Source: Clostridium sp.
GTDB taxonomy: Bacteria; Bacillota; Clostridia; TANB77; CAG-508
DNA length: 64,000 nucleotides
Direction of reading: 5' to 3'
Assembly (NCBI GenBank): GCA_018371855.1
Contig: JAHAKD010000007.1
Location: forward strand, 1 to 64,000
The stretch's first letter is position 1; each line of letters opens with the position of its first letter. Position numbers and translations under genes: made by a program. Shown here piece after piece: positions 43,083 to 51,706 of this stretch. The notes beneath the pieces were generated by a model that worked only from the letters and a program-made list of their open reading frames with translations, was not told the DNA's origin and ran no database searches.

Positions 43083-44943
43083 TCATAGTCATGAAGAATG
43101 TGAAGTAAAAGAAAAAAATAAAAGCAAAATAGTTTTGTATATACTTTCATTAGTTTTATTTGGAATTGGATTTATTCCGGCTTTAGCAGAATATAAAATT
43201 TGGATATATTTAGTATCAGTATTACTTGCAGGATATGATTTATTAATAGAAGGAATAAAAAACTTATTTAAGTTTAATTTCGAAGAAACTACATTAATGA
43301 CAATAGCAATAATTGGAGCATTTATAAAAGGTGACTATCCAGAGAGCTGTTTAGTTGTGTTATTGTTTAAATTAGGAGAATTTCTAGAAGAACTTGCAGA
43401 AGAAAAATCTAATAAAAATATAGAAGACATTACTAAAATTAAAGCCAATAATGCTAATTTAGTTGATGGAGATAATGTAAATGCTGTTAAAGTAGAGGAT
43501 GTAAAAATAGGTGACATATTACTTGTAAAACCTGGTGAAAAGATTCCTGTTGATGGAATAGTTACATCTGGTAAATCTCAAATAGATACATCACCAATTA
43601 CAGGCGAGAGCAAACCTGTTAAAGTGGAAAAAAATAATGAAGTTATTTCTGGAAGTATAAATTTAAATAGTGCAATTTATATTAAAGCGGAAAAAGAATA
43701 TAAAGATTCTATGGCTTCACAAATAATTGATTTAGTATATGAAGCAACAAATAATAAAGGAAAGACAGAAAAATTTATTACTAAATTTTCTAAAATATAT
43801 ACACCTGTTGTAATAGTAATTGCAATTTTGCTAGTAATAATTCCATTAATATTTGGTGCAGATATGGATAAGTGGATAGATATAGCATTGTTCTTCTTAG
43901 TGGCATCTTGTCCATGTAGTTTAGTAATTTCTATACCATTATCATTCTTCTCTTGTATAGGCGCGATTTCTAAAAAAGGAATGATTATAAAAGGAACAAA
44001 ACATATAGAGAATTTATCAAAAACAGATATAATTGCATTTGACAAAACAGGAACATTAACTACAGGAAAAATGGTTATAGATAAATTAGAAGCAACAAAA
44101 ATTTCAGAAAATGAAATGTTAGAATATATTTATAGTATAGAAAATTTATCTAATCACCCTATTGCAACAGCAGTAGCAAACTATAAAAAAGACATAGAGA
44201 AATTAGAAGTAAAAGATTATATAGAATATTCTGGACATGGTTTATATGGAATTATAAACGGAAAAGAAATTTTATTTGGAAATAAGAAATTAATGGAAAA
44301 ATACAATGTAGATACAGCAGAATATGTTGATAATACTATTACACTTGCAGTAGATAAACAAATTGTAGGATATATAACATTAAAAGAAGAGTTAAGAGAA
44401 AATGTAGAAAATATATTAGATAATTTAAAGGAAGCAGGAGTAAAAGATGCTGCAATATTAACAGGTGATAATAAAAAGGCTGCTAAGAATATTGCAGATA
44501 AATTAAAAATATCAAAAGTATATGCAGAATTATTACCACAAGAAAAATTAAACAAAGTAAAAGAACTACAAGCTGATAATAATAAAGTGACATTTTTAGG
44601 TGATGGAATTAATGATAGTCCAGTAATTGCAACAGCAGATTTTGGAATGAGTATGGGAACAGGCTCAGAAATTGCAAATAACACAGCTGATGGAATTTTA
44701 ATATCTAACGAAATTTCAACCTTACCAACAATAATAAGAATTGCTAAAAAAACAATGAGAATAGTTAAATTTAATATAGCTTTTTCATTACTTGCAAAAC
44801 TTGTTGTGTTAATTGTAGGCTTATTTGGAACAGCACCAATATGGCTTGCAGTATTAGCTGATACAGGTGTTACTTTACTTACAGTATTAAATGCATTAAG
44901 AATATTAAGAACTTTAGGGACGGGGGTTAAGACTCATAAGTAA
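43069..44943 (+). CDS. cadA: P1B-type heavy-metal ATPase (CadA/ZntA-like)
   Basis: 624 residues. The N-terminus has no HMA domain; instead a short CC-H-H-C metal-binding stretch (TCCSHSHEEC). Core motifs are TGES, the SCPCSL metal site (about residue 282) defining Zn/Cd/Pb exporters, DKTGTLTTG with the phosphorylated Asp, HP and GDGINDSP. Exports toxic divalent metals under control of the upstream ArsR. The final 11 residues are encoded by a dispersed-repeat sequence (44912-44940). Confidence 0.95.
   Translation: MTCCSHSHEECEVKEKNKSKIVLYILSLVLFGIGFIPALAEYKIWIYLVSVLLAGYDLLIEGIKNLFKFNFEETTLMTIAIIGAFIKGDYPESCLVVLLFKLGEFLEELAEEKSNKNIEDITKIKANNANLVDGDNVNAVKVEDVKIGDILLVKPGEKIPVDGIVTSGKSQIDTSPITGESKPVKVEKNNEVISGSINLNSAIYIKAEKEYKDSMASQIIDLVYEATNNKGKTEKFITKFSKIYTPVVIVIAILLVIIPLIFGADMDKWIDIALFFLVASCPCSLVISIPLSFFSCIGAISKKGMIIKGTKHIENLSKTDIIAFDKTGTLTTGKMVIDKLEATKISENEMLEYIYSIENLSNHPIATAVANYKKDIEKLEVKDYIEYSGHGLYGIINGKEILFGNKKLMEKYNVDTAEYVDNTITLAVDKQIVGYITLKEELRENVENILDNLKEAGVKDAAILTGDNKKAAKNIADKLKISKVYAELLPQEKLNKVKELQADNNKVTFLGDGINDSPVIATADFGMSMGTGSEIANNTADGILISNEISTLPTIIRIAKKTMRIVKFNIAFSLLAKLVVLIVGLFGTAPIWLAVLADTGVTLLTVLNALRILRTLGTGVKTHK
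44912..44940 (+). repeat. Dispersed repeat, D form, read as the C-terminus of the P-type ATPase
   Basis: CTTTAGGGACGGGGGTTAAG then ACTCATAAG. The copy at 56280 (CTTTAAGGACGGGACTTAAA, then ATTTCATAAG) aligns along its whole length. It replaces the usual C-terminal end of the ATPase with LGTGVKTHK-type residues. Confidence 0.6.
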
Positions 44944-44978
44944 ACATAATCAGAGTAAGTTTTTTTAAAAAATCGATT

Positions 44979-45018
44979 AAAAACTGGAATCAAAATTAAA
45001 ACATTGATTCCAGTTTTT
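44979..45018 (+). terminator. Terminator of the ArsR-ATPase operon
   Basis: AAAAACTGGAATCAA and TTGATTCCAGTTTTT, perfect 15-base arms with a 10-base loop. Confidence 0.9.
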
Positions 45019-45019
45019 G

Positions 45020-45048
45020 TTGAAAAAAATGGATTTTGCTGATATAAT
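45020..45048 (+). promoter_or_regulatory. mtaB promoter
   Basis: TTGAAA (45020-45025), 17-base spacer, TATAAT (45043-45048), immediately after the upstream terminator. Confidence 0.75.
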
Positions 45049-45078
45049 AGCGATTAAATGTAAGAGAGAGGAAGAAAA

Positions 45079-46383
45079 ATGAAGGTAGCGTTTTATACAT
45101 TAGGTTGTAAAGTAAATCAATATGAAACAAATGGAATGATTCAAGCCTTTTTAGAAAAGGAATATGAATTAGTTGATTTTTCAGAAAAAGCAGATATTTA
45201 TATAATAAATACTTGTACTGTAACTAGTATTTCTGATAAAAAGTCAAGACAAATGATAAGAAGGACAAAGCAATTAAATCCAGATGCAATTGTGGTAGCA
45301 GTAGGCTGTTATGCACAAGTTGCAAAAGATAAATTAGAAGAAATAAAAGATATCGATTTAATATTAGGAATAAGTGAGAAAACAGAAATAGTTAAGTATG
45401 TAGAAGAGGCATTAGCTAATAAACAGCCACAAGAACATATATCAGATGTAATGCATCAAAAAGAATTTGTTGATTTTGGAAGTGTAAATTATACAGACAA
45501 AAATAGAGTAGCAATAAAAGTGCAAGATGGATGTAATCAATTCTGTACATATTGCATAATTCCATATGCGAGGGGACGTATACGTAGTAGAAAAATAGAA
45601 AATGTAAAAGAAGAGGTTGTAGAATTAGCTAAAAAAGGAATTAAGGAAATTGTAGTTACGGGAATTCATGTTGCATCATATGGAAAAGATTTAAAAGAAG
45701 ATATTGGATTAATAGATTTATTAGAAGAAATAAATAAGATAGATGGAATAGAAAGAATTCGTTTAAGCTCATTAGAACCAACATTAATTACAGAAGACTT
45801 TGTTAATAGATTAAGCAAATTAAATAAGATTTGTGACCATTTTCATTTATCATTACAAAGTGGCTGTGATGGGACTTTAAAAAGAATGAATAGACATTAT
45901 ACGACTTCGGAATTTAAAAAAGCAACTGAATTATTGAGAAAAGCATATCCAAATGTTGCTTTAACTACAGATATAATTGTTGGATTCCCTGGGGAAACTG
46001 ATGAAGAATTTAATACTACTTATGAGTTCTTAAAAAATATTGATTTTTATAAAATGCATGTATTTAAATATTCACCAAGGCATGGAACAAAAGCTGAAAA
46101 AATGCCTAATCAAGTGGATGGAAATATAAAAGAAGAGAGAAGTAGAAAATTAATAGAATTATCTGCTAAAAATGAAAAAGAGCAAAATAAAAAATATATA
46201 AATACTTATTTAAAAGTGCTAATAGAAGAACTTGAAGATGGTTATTATAAAGGACATACTACAAACTATATAATGGTAAAAATTAAAGAAAATGCAGAAA
46301 ATCTGCAAAATAAGATAGTTACAGCTAAAATTATAGGCGAAGAAGGCATAGATTTAATTGGAAAATTGGAAGAAGTCTATTGA
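45079..46383 (+). CDS. mtaB: tRNA t6A37 methylthiotransferase MtaB
   Basis: 434 residues. N-terminal MTTase domain (YTLGCKVNQYETNGM, TCTVTSISDKKSRQ, VGCYAQ, supplying three cluster cysteines), radical SAM CNQFCTYC (about residues 152-159) and a C-terminal TRAM-like barrel. GCKVN and KMHVFKYSPRHGT identify the MtaB branch, not MiaB or RimO. Converts t6A to ms2t6A in tRNA-Lys. RBS AGAGGAAG. Confidence 0.96.
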   Translation: MKVAFYTLGCKVNQYETNGMIQAFLEKEYELVDFSEKADIYIINTCTVTSISDKKSRQMIRRTKQLNPDAIVVAVGCYAQVAKDKLEEIKDIDLILGISEKTEIVKYVEEALANKQPQEHISDVMHQKEFVDFGSVNYTDKNRVAIKVQDGCNQFCTYCIIPYARGRIRSRKIENVKEEVVELAKKGIKEIVVTGIHVASYGKDLKEDIGLIDLLEEINKIDGIERIRLSSLEPTLITEDFVNRLSKLNKICDHFHLSLQSGCDGTLKRMNRHYTTSEFKKATELLRKAYPNVALTTDIIVGFPGETDEEFNTTYEFLKNIDFYKMHVFKYSPRHGTKAEKMPNQVDGNIKEERSRKLIELSAKNEKEQNKKYINTYLKVLIEELEDGYYKGHTTNYIMVKIKENAENLQNKIVTAKIIGEEGIDLIGKLEEVY

Positions 46384-46437
46384 TAAAAAAGAAGAATTAT
46401 AGTAAACTAAAAAAGAAGTTATACCAAGGAGAAAGCA

Positions 46438-46554
46438 ATGGAAGAAAAAGATCCAAATAAATTTTATTTAGTTGTTAAAGTAAGTAGATGGACTAAAATT
46501 AGAAATTTCTTTATTTTAAAATTTAAAAGAAATAGGAGATATGTTAATGAATAA
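46438..46554 (+). CDS. 38-residue basic peptide between mtaB and a TetR gene
   Basis: ATG after AAGGAG at 7-base spacing; stop TAA at 46552-46554 overlaps the TetR start by eight bases. The chain is basic and aromatic (KFYLVVKVSRWTKIRNFFILKFKRNRR). It may only serve to couple translation into the downstream regulator, or be a real peptide. No family recognised. Confidence 0.45.
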   Translation: MEEKDPNKFYLVVKVSRWTKIRNFFILKFKRNRRYVNE

Positions 46555-47113
46555 GACAAAAAGAAAAATATTTGAGACAGCTATGCAATTATTTGCAGAT
46601 AAAGGGTATGAAGCTACAAGTATAGAGGAAATTACTGCTACAGTAGGTGTAGCAAAAGGTACTTTGTATTATCATTTTTCTAGTAAAGAAGAAATATTTA
46701 ACTTTTTAGTAGAAGAGGGTATGAAACTCTTAAAAAATAGTATCCAAATAAAAACAGATAAAGTATCAAGCTATATAGATAAAATAAGAGCTATTATTTT
46801 AATTCAAATTAAAGTAATAGTAAAGTATGAGAGTTTAATTACAATAATTCTTAGCCAAATGTGGGGAAAAGAAGAAAGAAATAAAAGAAGTAGACAATAC
46901 GTATTTGAATATTTAAATATAGTAGAAAAAATTGTTAGGGAAGGAATAGAAAAAGGAGAAATTATAGATAGAAATCCAGAAGTTATTGCTTCCGAAATAT
47001 TTAGTCTTACAAGTTCGTGCTTAATATATAAACTAAAAACAGAAAAGAATTTAGATATTCAATCAATGTATAAGGAAATAGAAAATATAGCTATATCAGG
47101 TATAATGAAGTGA
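46547..47113 (+). CDS. TetR/AcrR-family transcriptional regulator
   Basis: 188 residues from ATG 46547, 9 bases after AGGAG; ATG at 46541 is too close to it. N-terminal helix-turn-helix TSIEEITATVGVAKGTLYYHFSSKEEI (about residues 26-52) is a textbook TetR domain; the C-terminal domain resembles the TetR group with bulky aromatic ligand pockets (SLITIILSQMWG). Target unknown; no efflux pump lies next to it, and the following gene is a coiled-coil protein. Confidence 0.92.
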   Translation: MNKTKRKIFETAMQLFADKGYEATSIEEITATVGVAKGTLYYHFSSKEEIFNFLVEEGMKLLKNSIQIKTDKVSSYIDKIRAIILIQIKVIVKYESLITIILSQMWGKEERNKRSRQYVFEYLNIVEKIVREGIEKGEIIDRNPEVIASEIFSLTSSCLIYKLKTEKNLDIQSMYKEIENIAISGIMK

Positions 47114-47247
47114 TATTACAAAAATATTACAAATGCATTACAAAAATGAAATAAATAATTAAAGGTAATATTATTGTAGAATTATGAAGAAAGATGTATA
47201 ATAAATTTAGTTTTTGGAATTTACGTATGATGAAGGAGGGAATTTAC

Positions 47248-48201
47248 ATGTCTAGATCTGGCATAGTAAATGTTAGAATGGTAATAACTGAGGAGAAGAT
47301 ATTATCAAATATAGAAAAAGTACATAAAATGATTAATCCTAAGAGTAAGAAGCAAATCATCCAATTAGATGATGATACTTATTTTAAGGATTTAGTAGAA
47401 GCTATAAAAACATATTTGGTAGAGTATCCAAAGAAACAAAATTTCCCTGCAAGTGTTTATAATGCTGCTTTTGATTTAGTTGAATTTGCTACAAGCCAAT
47501 TTGAAGACAACACTAAACAAATAGAAAATTTAATTAGACAAAGAGAATTAAATATAAGTTTAGGAGGAAAATTAAAAGAACTTCTAAAGAAAGTTGAAAC
47601 AAAAGAAAAGAATTGGAAAGAAGCAGTTAAAGAAGCTCAAGATGATTTTGACGATGATATAATAAATACTTTATTAATTATAGGTAGAAGCAGAAGCAAA
47701 GAAACAGATCATTATAAAGATGCTTTAAAACTTTTAAAAGCAAGAATATCTAATTTGGAATCAAACTTACATATCGAAATAGATATGGAAAGAATAGAAG
47801 ATAGATCAAAAGCATTAAGTTATATTGGACTTGAAATAGCAGATGCATTAAAAGAAATACCAGCACCAGTAGAAGATATGGTAGAAGAAGTAGTAGAACC
47901 TGTTATGGAACCAGTTCAAAAAGTTAAAAAGGTAAAAGCTAAGAAAGAAAAGAAAGCTAATGTTGCTGCAATTGCTGAACCTTCAAATGTAGAAAAAGTA
48001 AAACAACAACCAAAAGTAGAAACAATCCAAAAAGTAGAAAAACCACAACAAGAACAATATGTAGCAGAAACATTCGAAGCTAAACCAAGTTTATGGCAAA
48101 GATTTAAAAACAGTAAATTTGTAAGAACAATTAAATATATTATGAGTATAAGAGTAGTTCTTGAAGTTCCAGCACTTCCAGAAGGAAAAACAGAAAATTA
48201 A
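47248..48201 (+). CDS. Coiled-coil protein with acidic then basic linker, unknown
   Basis: 317 residues from ATG 47248 (RBS GGAGGG); the ATG at 47194 has none. Residues 1-205 are helical and charged, with no membrane segment. A linker follows, first acidic (VEDMVEEVVEPVMEPV) and then very basic (KVKKVKAKKEKK), and the C-terminal 45 residues (SLWQRFKNSKFVRTIKYIM...) form a conserved-looking amphipathic end that could bind membrane or nucleic acid. Not recognised. Confidence 0.65.
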   Translation: MSRSGIVNVRMVITEEKILSNIEKVHKMINPKSKKQIIQLDDDTYFKDLVEAIKTYLVEYPKKQNFPASVYNAAFDLVEFATSQFEDNTKQIENLIRQRELNISLGGKLKELLKKVETKEKNWKEAVKEAQDDFDDDIINTLLIIGRSRSKETDHYKDALKLLKARISNLESNLHIEIDMERIEDRSKALSYIGLEIADALKEIPAPVEDMVEEVVEPVMEPVQKVKKVKAKKEKKANVAAIAEPSNVEKVKQQPKVETIQKVEKPQQEQYVAETFEAKPSLWQRFKNSKFVRTIKYIMSIRVVLEVPALPEGKTEN

Positions 48202-48232
48202 ATTGTAGTAAAATCTACAACAGTATATACCA

Positions 48233-48274
48233 AGAAATACTATATTACCTAGAAATGGGTAATATAGTATTTTT
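48233..48274 (+). terminator. Terminator of the coiled-coil protein gene
   Basis: AAATACTATATTACC and GGGTAATATAGTATTTTT with loop TAGAAAT. Confidence 0.88.
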
Positions 48275-48316
48275 AAATGAATATAGAAAAATTTCTAAAA
48301 AAATAGTAAAAAAGTA

Positions 48317-48345
48317 TTGACATATTATATTAAAAATAGTATACT
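48317..48345 (+). promoter_or_regulatory. Promoter of the tRNA genes
   Basis: TTGACA (48317-48322), 17-base spacer, TATACT (48340-48345), 15 bases before the first tRNA. Confidence 0.9.
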
Positions 48346-48360
48346 AAATCTCGTCGACAG

Positions 48361-48437
48361 GCTCCCTTAGCTCAGTTGGTCAGAGCAACCGGCTCATAAC
48401 CGGTGGGTCCAAGGTTCAAATCCTTGAGGGAGCACCA
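48361..48437 (+). tRNA. tRNA with CAU anticodon (Met elongator or Ile2)
   Basis: 77 bases with encoded CCA. Acceptor GCTCCCT pairs with AGGGAGC, anticodon stem ACCGG/CCGGT, loop CTCATAA (anticodon CAT), T loop TTCAAAT. The CTCATAA loop and CCGG stem are more like Firmicutes tRNA-Ile2 (lysidine-modified) than elongator Met (usually TTCATAC), so the Ile2 identity is favoured but not proven. Confidence 0.96.
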
Positions 48438-48456
48438 TTTTTAAATTTAATAATAT

Positions 48457-48765
48457 GGGTAGGTGGCCGAGTGGCTAAAGGCGGCAGACTGTGGTCTTTG
48501 GTTTATCAAAAACCTAAACTTGCAGCTCATATAAGTGATTATATGATGAACACCGGGCTAATTCGGGGAACTCTTAACAGTAAGGCTGATGACAATCCCG
48601 AGCTAGGAAAGAAATTTCCGAGTGTAGAGACTTTATACCTGGTATCTTAATTTTAAGATAAAGAGAAAGTCCAGACTACAAACATATATATGGTAGTGAA
48701 AACTATAGTAGTAAGAAATCTGTTCTCATTTGAGTACGATGGTTCGAATCCATCCCTGCCCACCA
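48457..48765 (+). tRNA. tRNA-Tyr (GUA) interrupted by a group I intron
   Basis: Exon 1 (48457-48492) and exon 2 (48716-48765) join to an 86-base class II tRNA with encoded CCA. Acceptor GGGTAGG/CCTGCCC (one T-G pair), anticodon stem GCAGA/TCTGT (one G-T pair), loop CTGTAAA giving anticodon GTA, a long variable arm (CTCA/TGAG), and T arm GATGG/CCATC. The long variable arm with GUA identifies tyrosine. The break falls between U35 and A36 of the anticodon. Confidence 0.93.
48493..48715 (+). ncRNA. Group I self-splicing intron in tRNA-Tyr
   Basis: 223 bases beginning after U48492 and ending in G48715 (omega-G). All core helices can be drawn: P1 pairs exon CTGT with GCAG at 48522-48525, giving the required U-G pair at the 5' splice site; P2 TCATATAA/TTATATGA with a GUGA loop; P3 ACCGGG/CCTGGT; P4 TCGGG/CCCGA; P5 CTTA/TAAG; P6 GGAAA/TTTCC with a GAAA loop; P7 GACTTT (48629-48634)/AAAGTC (48666-48671); P8 ATCTTA/TAAGAT; P9 TAGT/ACTA with a GAAA loop. 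The Q element AATCCCGAGC is conserved. No ORF inside. It most resembles small IC3 tRNA introns. Confidence 0.92.
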
Positions 48766-48770
48766 ATAAA

Positions 48771-48797
48771 GTACAAGCTAAACTTGTATTTTATTTT
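48771..48797 (+). terminator. Terminator of the tRNA transcript
   Basis: TACAAG and CTTGTA around CTAAA, followed by TTTTATTTTT. Confidence 0.75.
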
Positions 48798-49114
48798 TAA
48801 AGTTGCAAACAAACAAAAGTTCGAAGAGCACTATATAATTTTATTCTAATAAGGAAAAGGAAAAAATATAAAACTTTAATAAATACTAATATAGATTATT
48901 TATTTATACTAAATGCAGATTTAAAAATGTATGTAATTTCAAAAAATGAAATTAAAAATAAAAGTACAATAAATTTAGGGAGAAAGATGAATAAATTTAT
49001 TGTAGAGTTCTAAAGTATAAACTGAAGGGGCAAAGATATATTTTATCTAGCCTCTTCATTTCTTCGTTAATTTAAGGTATAATAATTAATAAACTTAAAG
49101 AGAAAGGTAGTAAA
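48798..49114. other. Gene-free stretch with two dyads
   Basis: No convincing frame in either strand. It holds a perfect 13-base inverted repeat, TACAATAAATTTA (48965-48977) and TAAATTTATTGTA (48992-49004), and a hairpin GAAGGGGC...GCCTCTTC (49024-49057) followed by ATTTCTTCG. A TATAAT at 49078-49083 is the likely -10 of the next gene, with a weak -35. It may be a decayed gene or element. Confidence 0.5.
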
Positions 49115-50014
49115 ATGTTAGAAGAATTAAAAGAATGTAAACTATGTCCACATATGTGCAAAATAAATAGATTAGAAGGAAGAGTTGGAAGATGCAAAGC
49201 CACAGATAAATTAAAAATATCATTAGTATCATTACATCAGTTTGAAGAACCATGTATAAGTGGTACAAATGGGTCTGCAACAATATTCTTTTCAAACTGT
49301 AATTTTAATTGTGCATTTTGCCAAAACTATAAAATAAGTCAAGAAGGAATGGGACAAGAAGTAGATATAGATTTTTTAGCGAAAAGTATGATAGAGCAAC
49401 AAGAAAAGGGAGCTCATAATATAAATTTAGTAACACCAGTAATGTATGTTTATCATATTATAGAAGCAATTAAAATAGCAAAATCAAATGGGTTAAAAAT
49501 ACCAATAATATATAATTCAAATGGGTATGAAAACATAGAGACATTGAAATTGCTAGAAGGATATATAGATGTATACTTACCAGATTTTAAATATGCTAAT
49601 AATGAATTAGGTAGAAAATATTCCAATATAAATAATTATTTTGAAGTAACATCAAAAGCGATAACAGAAATGTATAAGCAAGTTGGACCTCCACAATTAG
49701 ATGAAAATGGAATAATAAAAAGAGGTTTAATAATAAGGCATTTAATTCTGCCAAATGAGATAGAAAACAGCAAAAATGTATTAAAATGGATTATAGATAA
49801 CATAGGAAAAGAAGTTTATATAAGCATTATGGCACAATACTTTCCAACATATAAAGCAAAGCAGATAAAAGAGCTTAATAGAAAAATAAATAATGAAGAA
49901 TATAAACAAATAGAAGATTACATATATGAAATTGGGATCGAGAATGGATATATGCAAGATTTAGGTGAACACGAAGAAGAATATGTGCCAGATTTTAAGA
50001 ATAGTTTGACTTAA
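49115..50014 (+). CDS. Radical SAM protein, PflA/PflX-like
   Basis: 299 residues. The 4Fe-4S motif is CNFNCAFC (about residues 67-74), preceded by an extra cysteine pair set CKLCPHMCKINR...RCKATD at the N-terminus typical of the PflX (COG1313) family of uncharacterised Fe-S proteins related to pyruvate-formate-lyase activases. SAM-binding NSNGYE and LPDFKYAN follow. Role unproven; the glycyl-radical enzyme NrdD needs NrdG, which differs from this protein. Confidence 0.9.
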   Translation: MLEELKECKLCPHMCKINRLEGRVGRCKATDKLKISLVSLHQFEEPCISGTNGSATIFFSNCNFNCAFCQNYKISQEGMGQEVDIDFLAKSMIEQQEKGAHNINLVTPVMYVYHIIEAIKIAKSNGLKIPIIYNSNGYENIETLKLLEGYIDVYLPDFKYANNELGRKYSNINNYFEVTSKAITEMYKQVGPPQLDENGIIKRGLIIRHLILPNEIENSKNVLKWIIDNIGKEVYISIMAQYFPTYKAKQIKELNRKINNEEYKQIEDYIYEIGIENGYMQDLGEHEEEYVPDFKNSLT

Positions 50015-50065
50015 ACAGTAATATAATATAAAATATTATGCAGAAAAAACGAAAGGAAGAATGCT

Positions 50066-51697
50066 ATGAAAATAACATATAAAGATAAAACTATAGAGAT
50101 ACAAGAGCCACAAAAAGTAATTGATGTGTTTAAAGAAGAATGTAATGAGCATGTAATTGCATGTATTTGCAATAATCAAATACAATCATTAAATCATATA
50201 TTAAAAGAAGATACTAACATAAAATTTATTGATATATCAGACAAAGATGGGCTTAGAATTTATATAAGAGGATTAAGTTATATAATGGCAAAAGCATTTT
50301 CAGAAGTATATCCAAAAGCTTTATTAACTGTAGATTATCAATTATCAAATTCTATGTTTTTTGAAATTGATAATATGAAAGTTACAGATGAAATGCTAGA
50401 GGCAGTAAGTAACAGAATGCATCAAATAGTTCAAGATGACTTACCAATTGCAAAAGTTATAATGACTAAAGAAGAAGCAGATGAGTTTTACGAAAAAAAT
50501 AAGACTTTGAAAGGAATATTACAAAAAGATATAAAAGAAAGAGACCATGTTACTTTATATTATTGTGAAGATTATTATAATTATTTTTATGGTGTTATGC
50601 CAATATCTACAAAATATATGAAAATATTTAAATTAGAAAAATATAAACATGGTTTTATTATTAGATATCCAAATAGAAAGGATATAACAAAATTACAACC
50701 ATTTGTAGACAATCCTAAACTATTATCTGCACTTCAAGATTATGAGAATATACATAGATTATTAGATATAAATACATTATACAAATTAAATACGAAAATT
50801 CAAAATGGAGAAGCAAAACATATTGTTTTATTAGATGAAGCATTGCACGAGAAAAAGATTTCACAAATAGCAGATAAGATTGCACAAAACAGAAATGCAA
50901 AGGTTATTTTAATTGCAGGTCCATCATCTTCTGGTAAAACTACTTTTGCACAAAGGCTAGGCCTACAACTAGAATTAAATGGATTAAGACCAGTTACAAT
51001 ATCAGTTGATAACTACTTTGTAGAAAGAGAAGATACCCCAAAAGATGAAAATGGAAATTATGATTTTGAAGATATAAATGCTATAGATATGAATTTATTT
51101 AATAATCAAATTTTAAGTTTATTAAATGGTGAAGAAGTAGAAACACCATCATTTAATTTCCATACTGGACATAAAGAGTATAGAGGAGATAAATTAAAAT
51201 TAAACAAAAATGATGTACTTGTAATAGAGGGTATCCATTGTTTAAATGATAAGTTAACAGAGAGTATTCCAAAAGAAAATAAGTTTAAAATATATATTAG
51301 TGCATTAACTGTATTAAATATTGATTATTTCAACAGAATATCAACAACAGATTCAAGATTAATAAGAAGAATAGTAAGAGATTATCAATTCAGAGGATAT
51401 TCTGCGCTTCATACTTTAAGAATGTGGCCATCAGTAAATAGAGGAGAACAAAAAAATATATTCCCTTATCAAGAGCAAGCAGATGTTATGTTTAACACTT
51501 CTTTAGTATATGAGATGTCAGTATTAAAAACGATGGCATTACCATTATTAAAGGAAATTGATAGTTCAGAGCCGGAATATTCAGAAGCTAAAAGATTATG
51601 CGAGATTTTACAATATTTTGAGGAAATACCAAAAGATTTAATACCAACAAATTCTTTATTAAGGGAATTTTTAGGAAATGGAGATTTTAAATACTAG
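50066..51697 (+). CDS. TGS/SAD-like N-terminus fused to uridine-kinase/PRK domain
   Basis: 543 residues. The first about 60 resemble a TGS ubiquitin-like domain; residues about 60-230 resemble the second additional (editing-like) domain of threonyl-tRNA synthetases; and the C-terminal half is a P-loop kinase of the uridine-kinase/phosphoribulokinase family (GPSSSGKTTFAQRLG at about 286, DNYFVERED, NIDYFNRISTTDSRLIRRIVRD). This fusion is conserved in Firmicutes and Thermotogae and is annotated as nucleoside kinase; its substrate is not settled. Confidence 0.9.
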   Translation: MKITYKDKTIEIQEPQKVIDVFKEECNEHVIACICNNQIQSLNHILKEDTNIKFIDISDKDGLRIYIRGLSYIMAKAFSEVYPKALLTVDYQLSNSMFFEIDNMKVTDEMLEAVSNRMHQIVQDDLPIAKVIMTKEEADEFYEKNKTLKGILQKDIKERDHVTLYYCEDYYNYFYGVMPISTKYMKIFKLEKYKHGFIIRYPNRKDITKLQPFVDNPKLLSALQDYENIHRLLDINTLYKLNTKIQNGEAKHIVLLDEALHEKKISQIADKIAQNRNAKVILIAGPSSSGKTTFAQRLGLQLELNGLRPVTISVDNYFVEREDTPKDENGNYDFEDINAIDMNLFNNQILSLLNGEEVETPSFNFHTGHKEYRGDKLKLNKNDVLVIEGIHCLNDKLTESIPKENKFKIYISALTVLNIDYFNRISTTDSRLIRRIVRDYQFRGYSALHTLRMWPSVNRGEQKNIFPYQEQADVMFNTSLVYEMSVLKTMALPLLKEIDSSEPEYSEAKRLCEILQYFEEIPKDLIPTNSLLREFLGNGDFKY

Positions 51698-51706
51698 GAG
51701 TTAATT

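Noticed and set aside
48493..48715. Protein-spliced (archaeal or eukaryotic type) tRNA intron
   Set aside because: Length, conserved Q sequence, P3-P7 pairing and terminal G fit a group I intron; no bulge-helix-bulge is formed.
49115..50014. nrdG, the activase for NrdD
   Set aside because: The extra N-terminal cysteines and 299-residue length fit the PflX group; NrdG is about 150-230 residues with a CxxxCxxC near the start.
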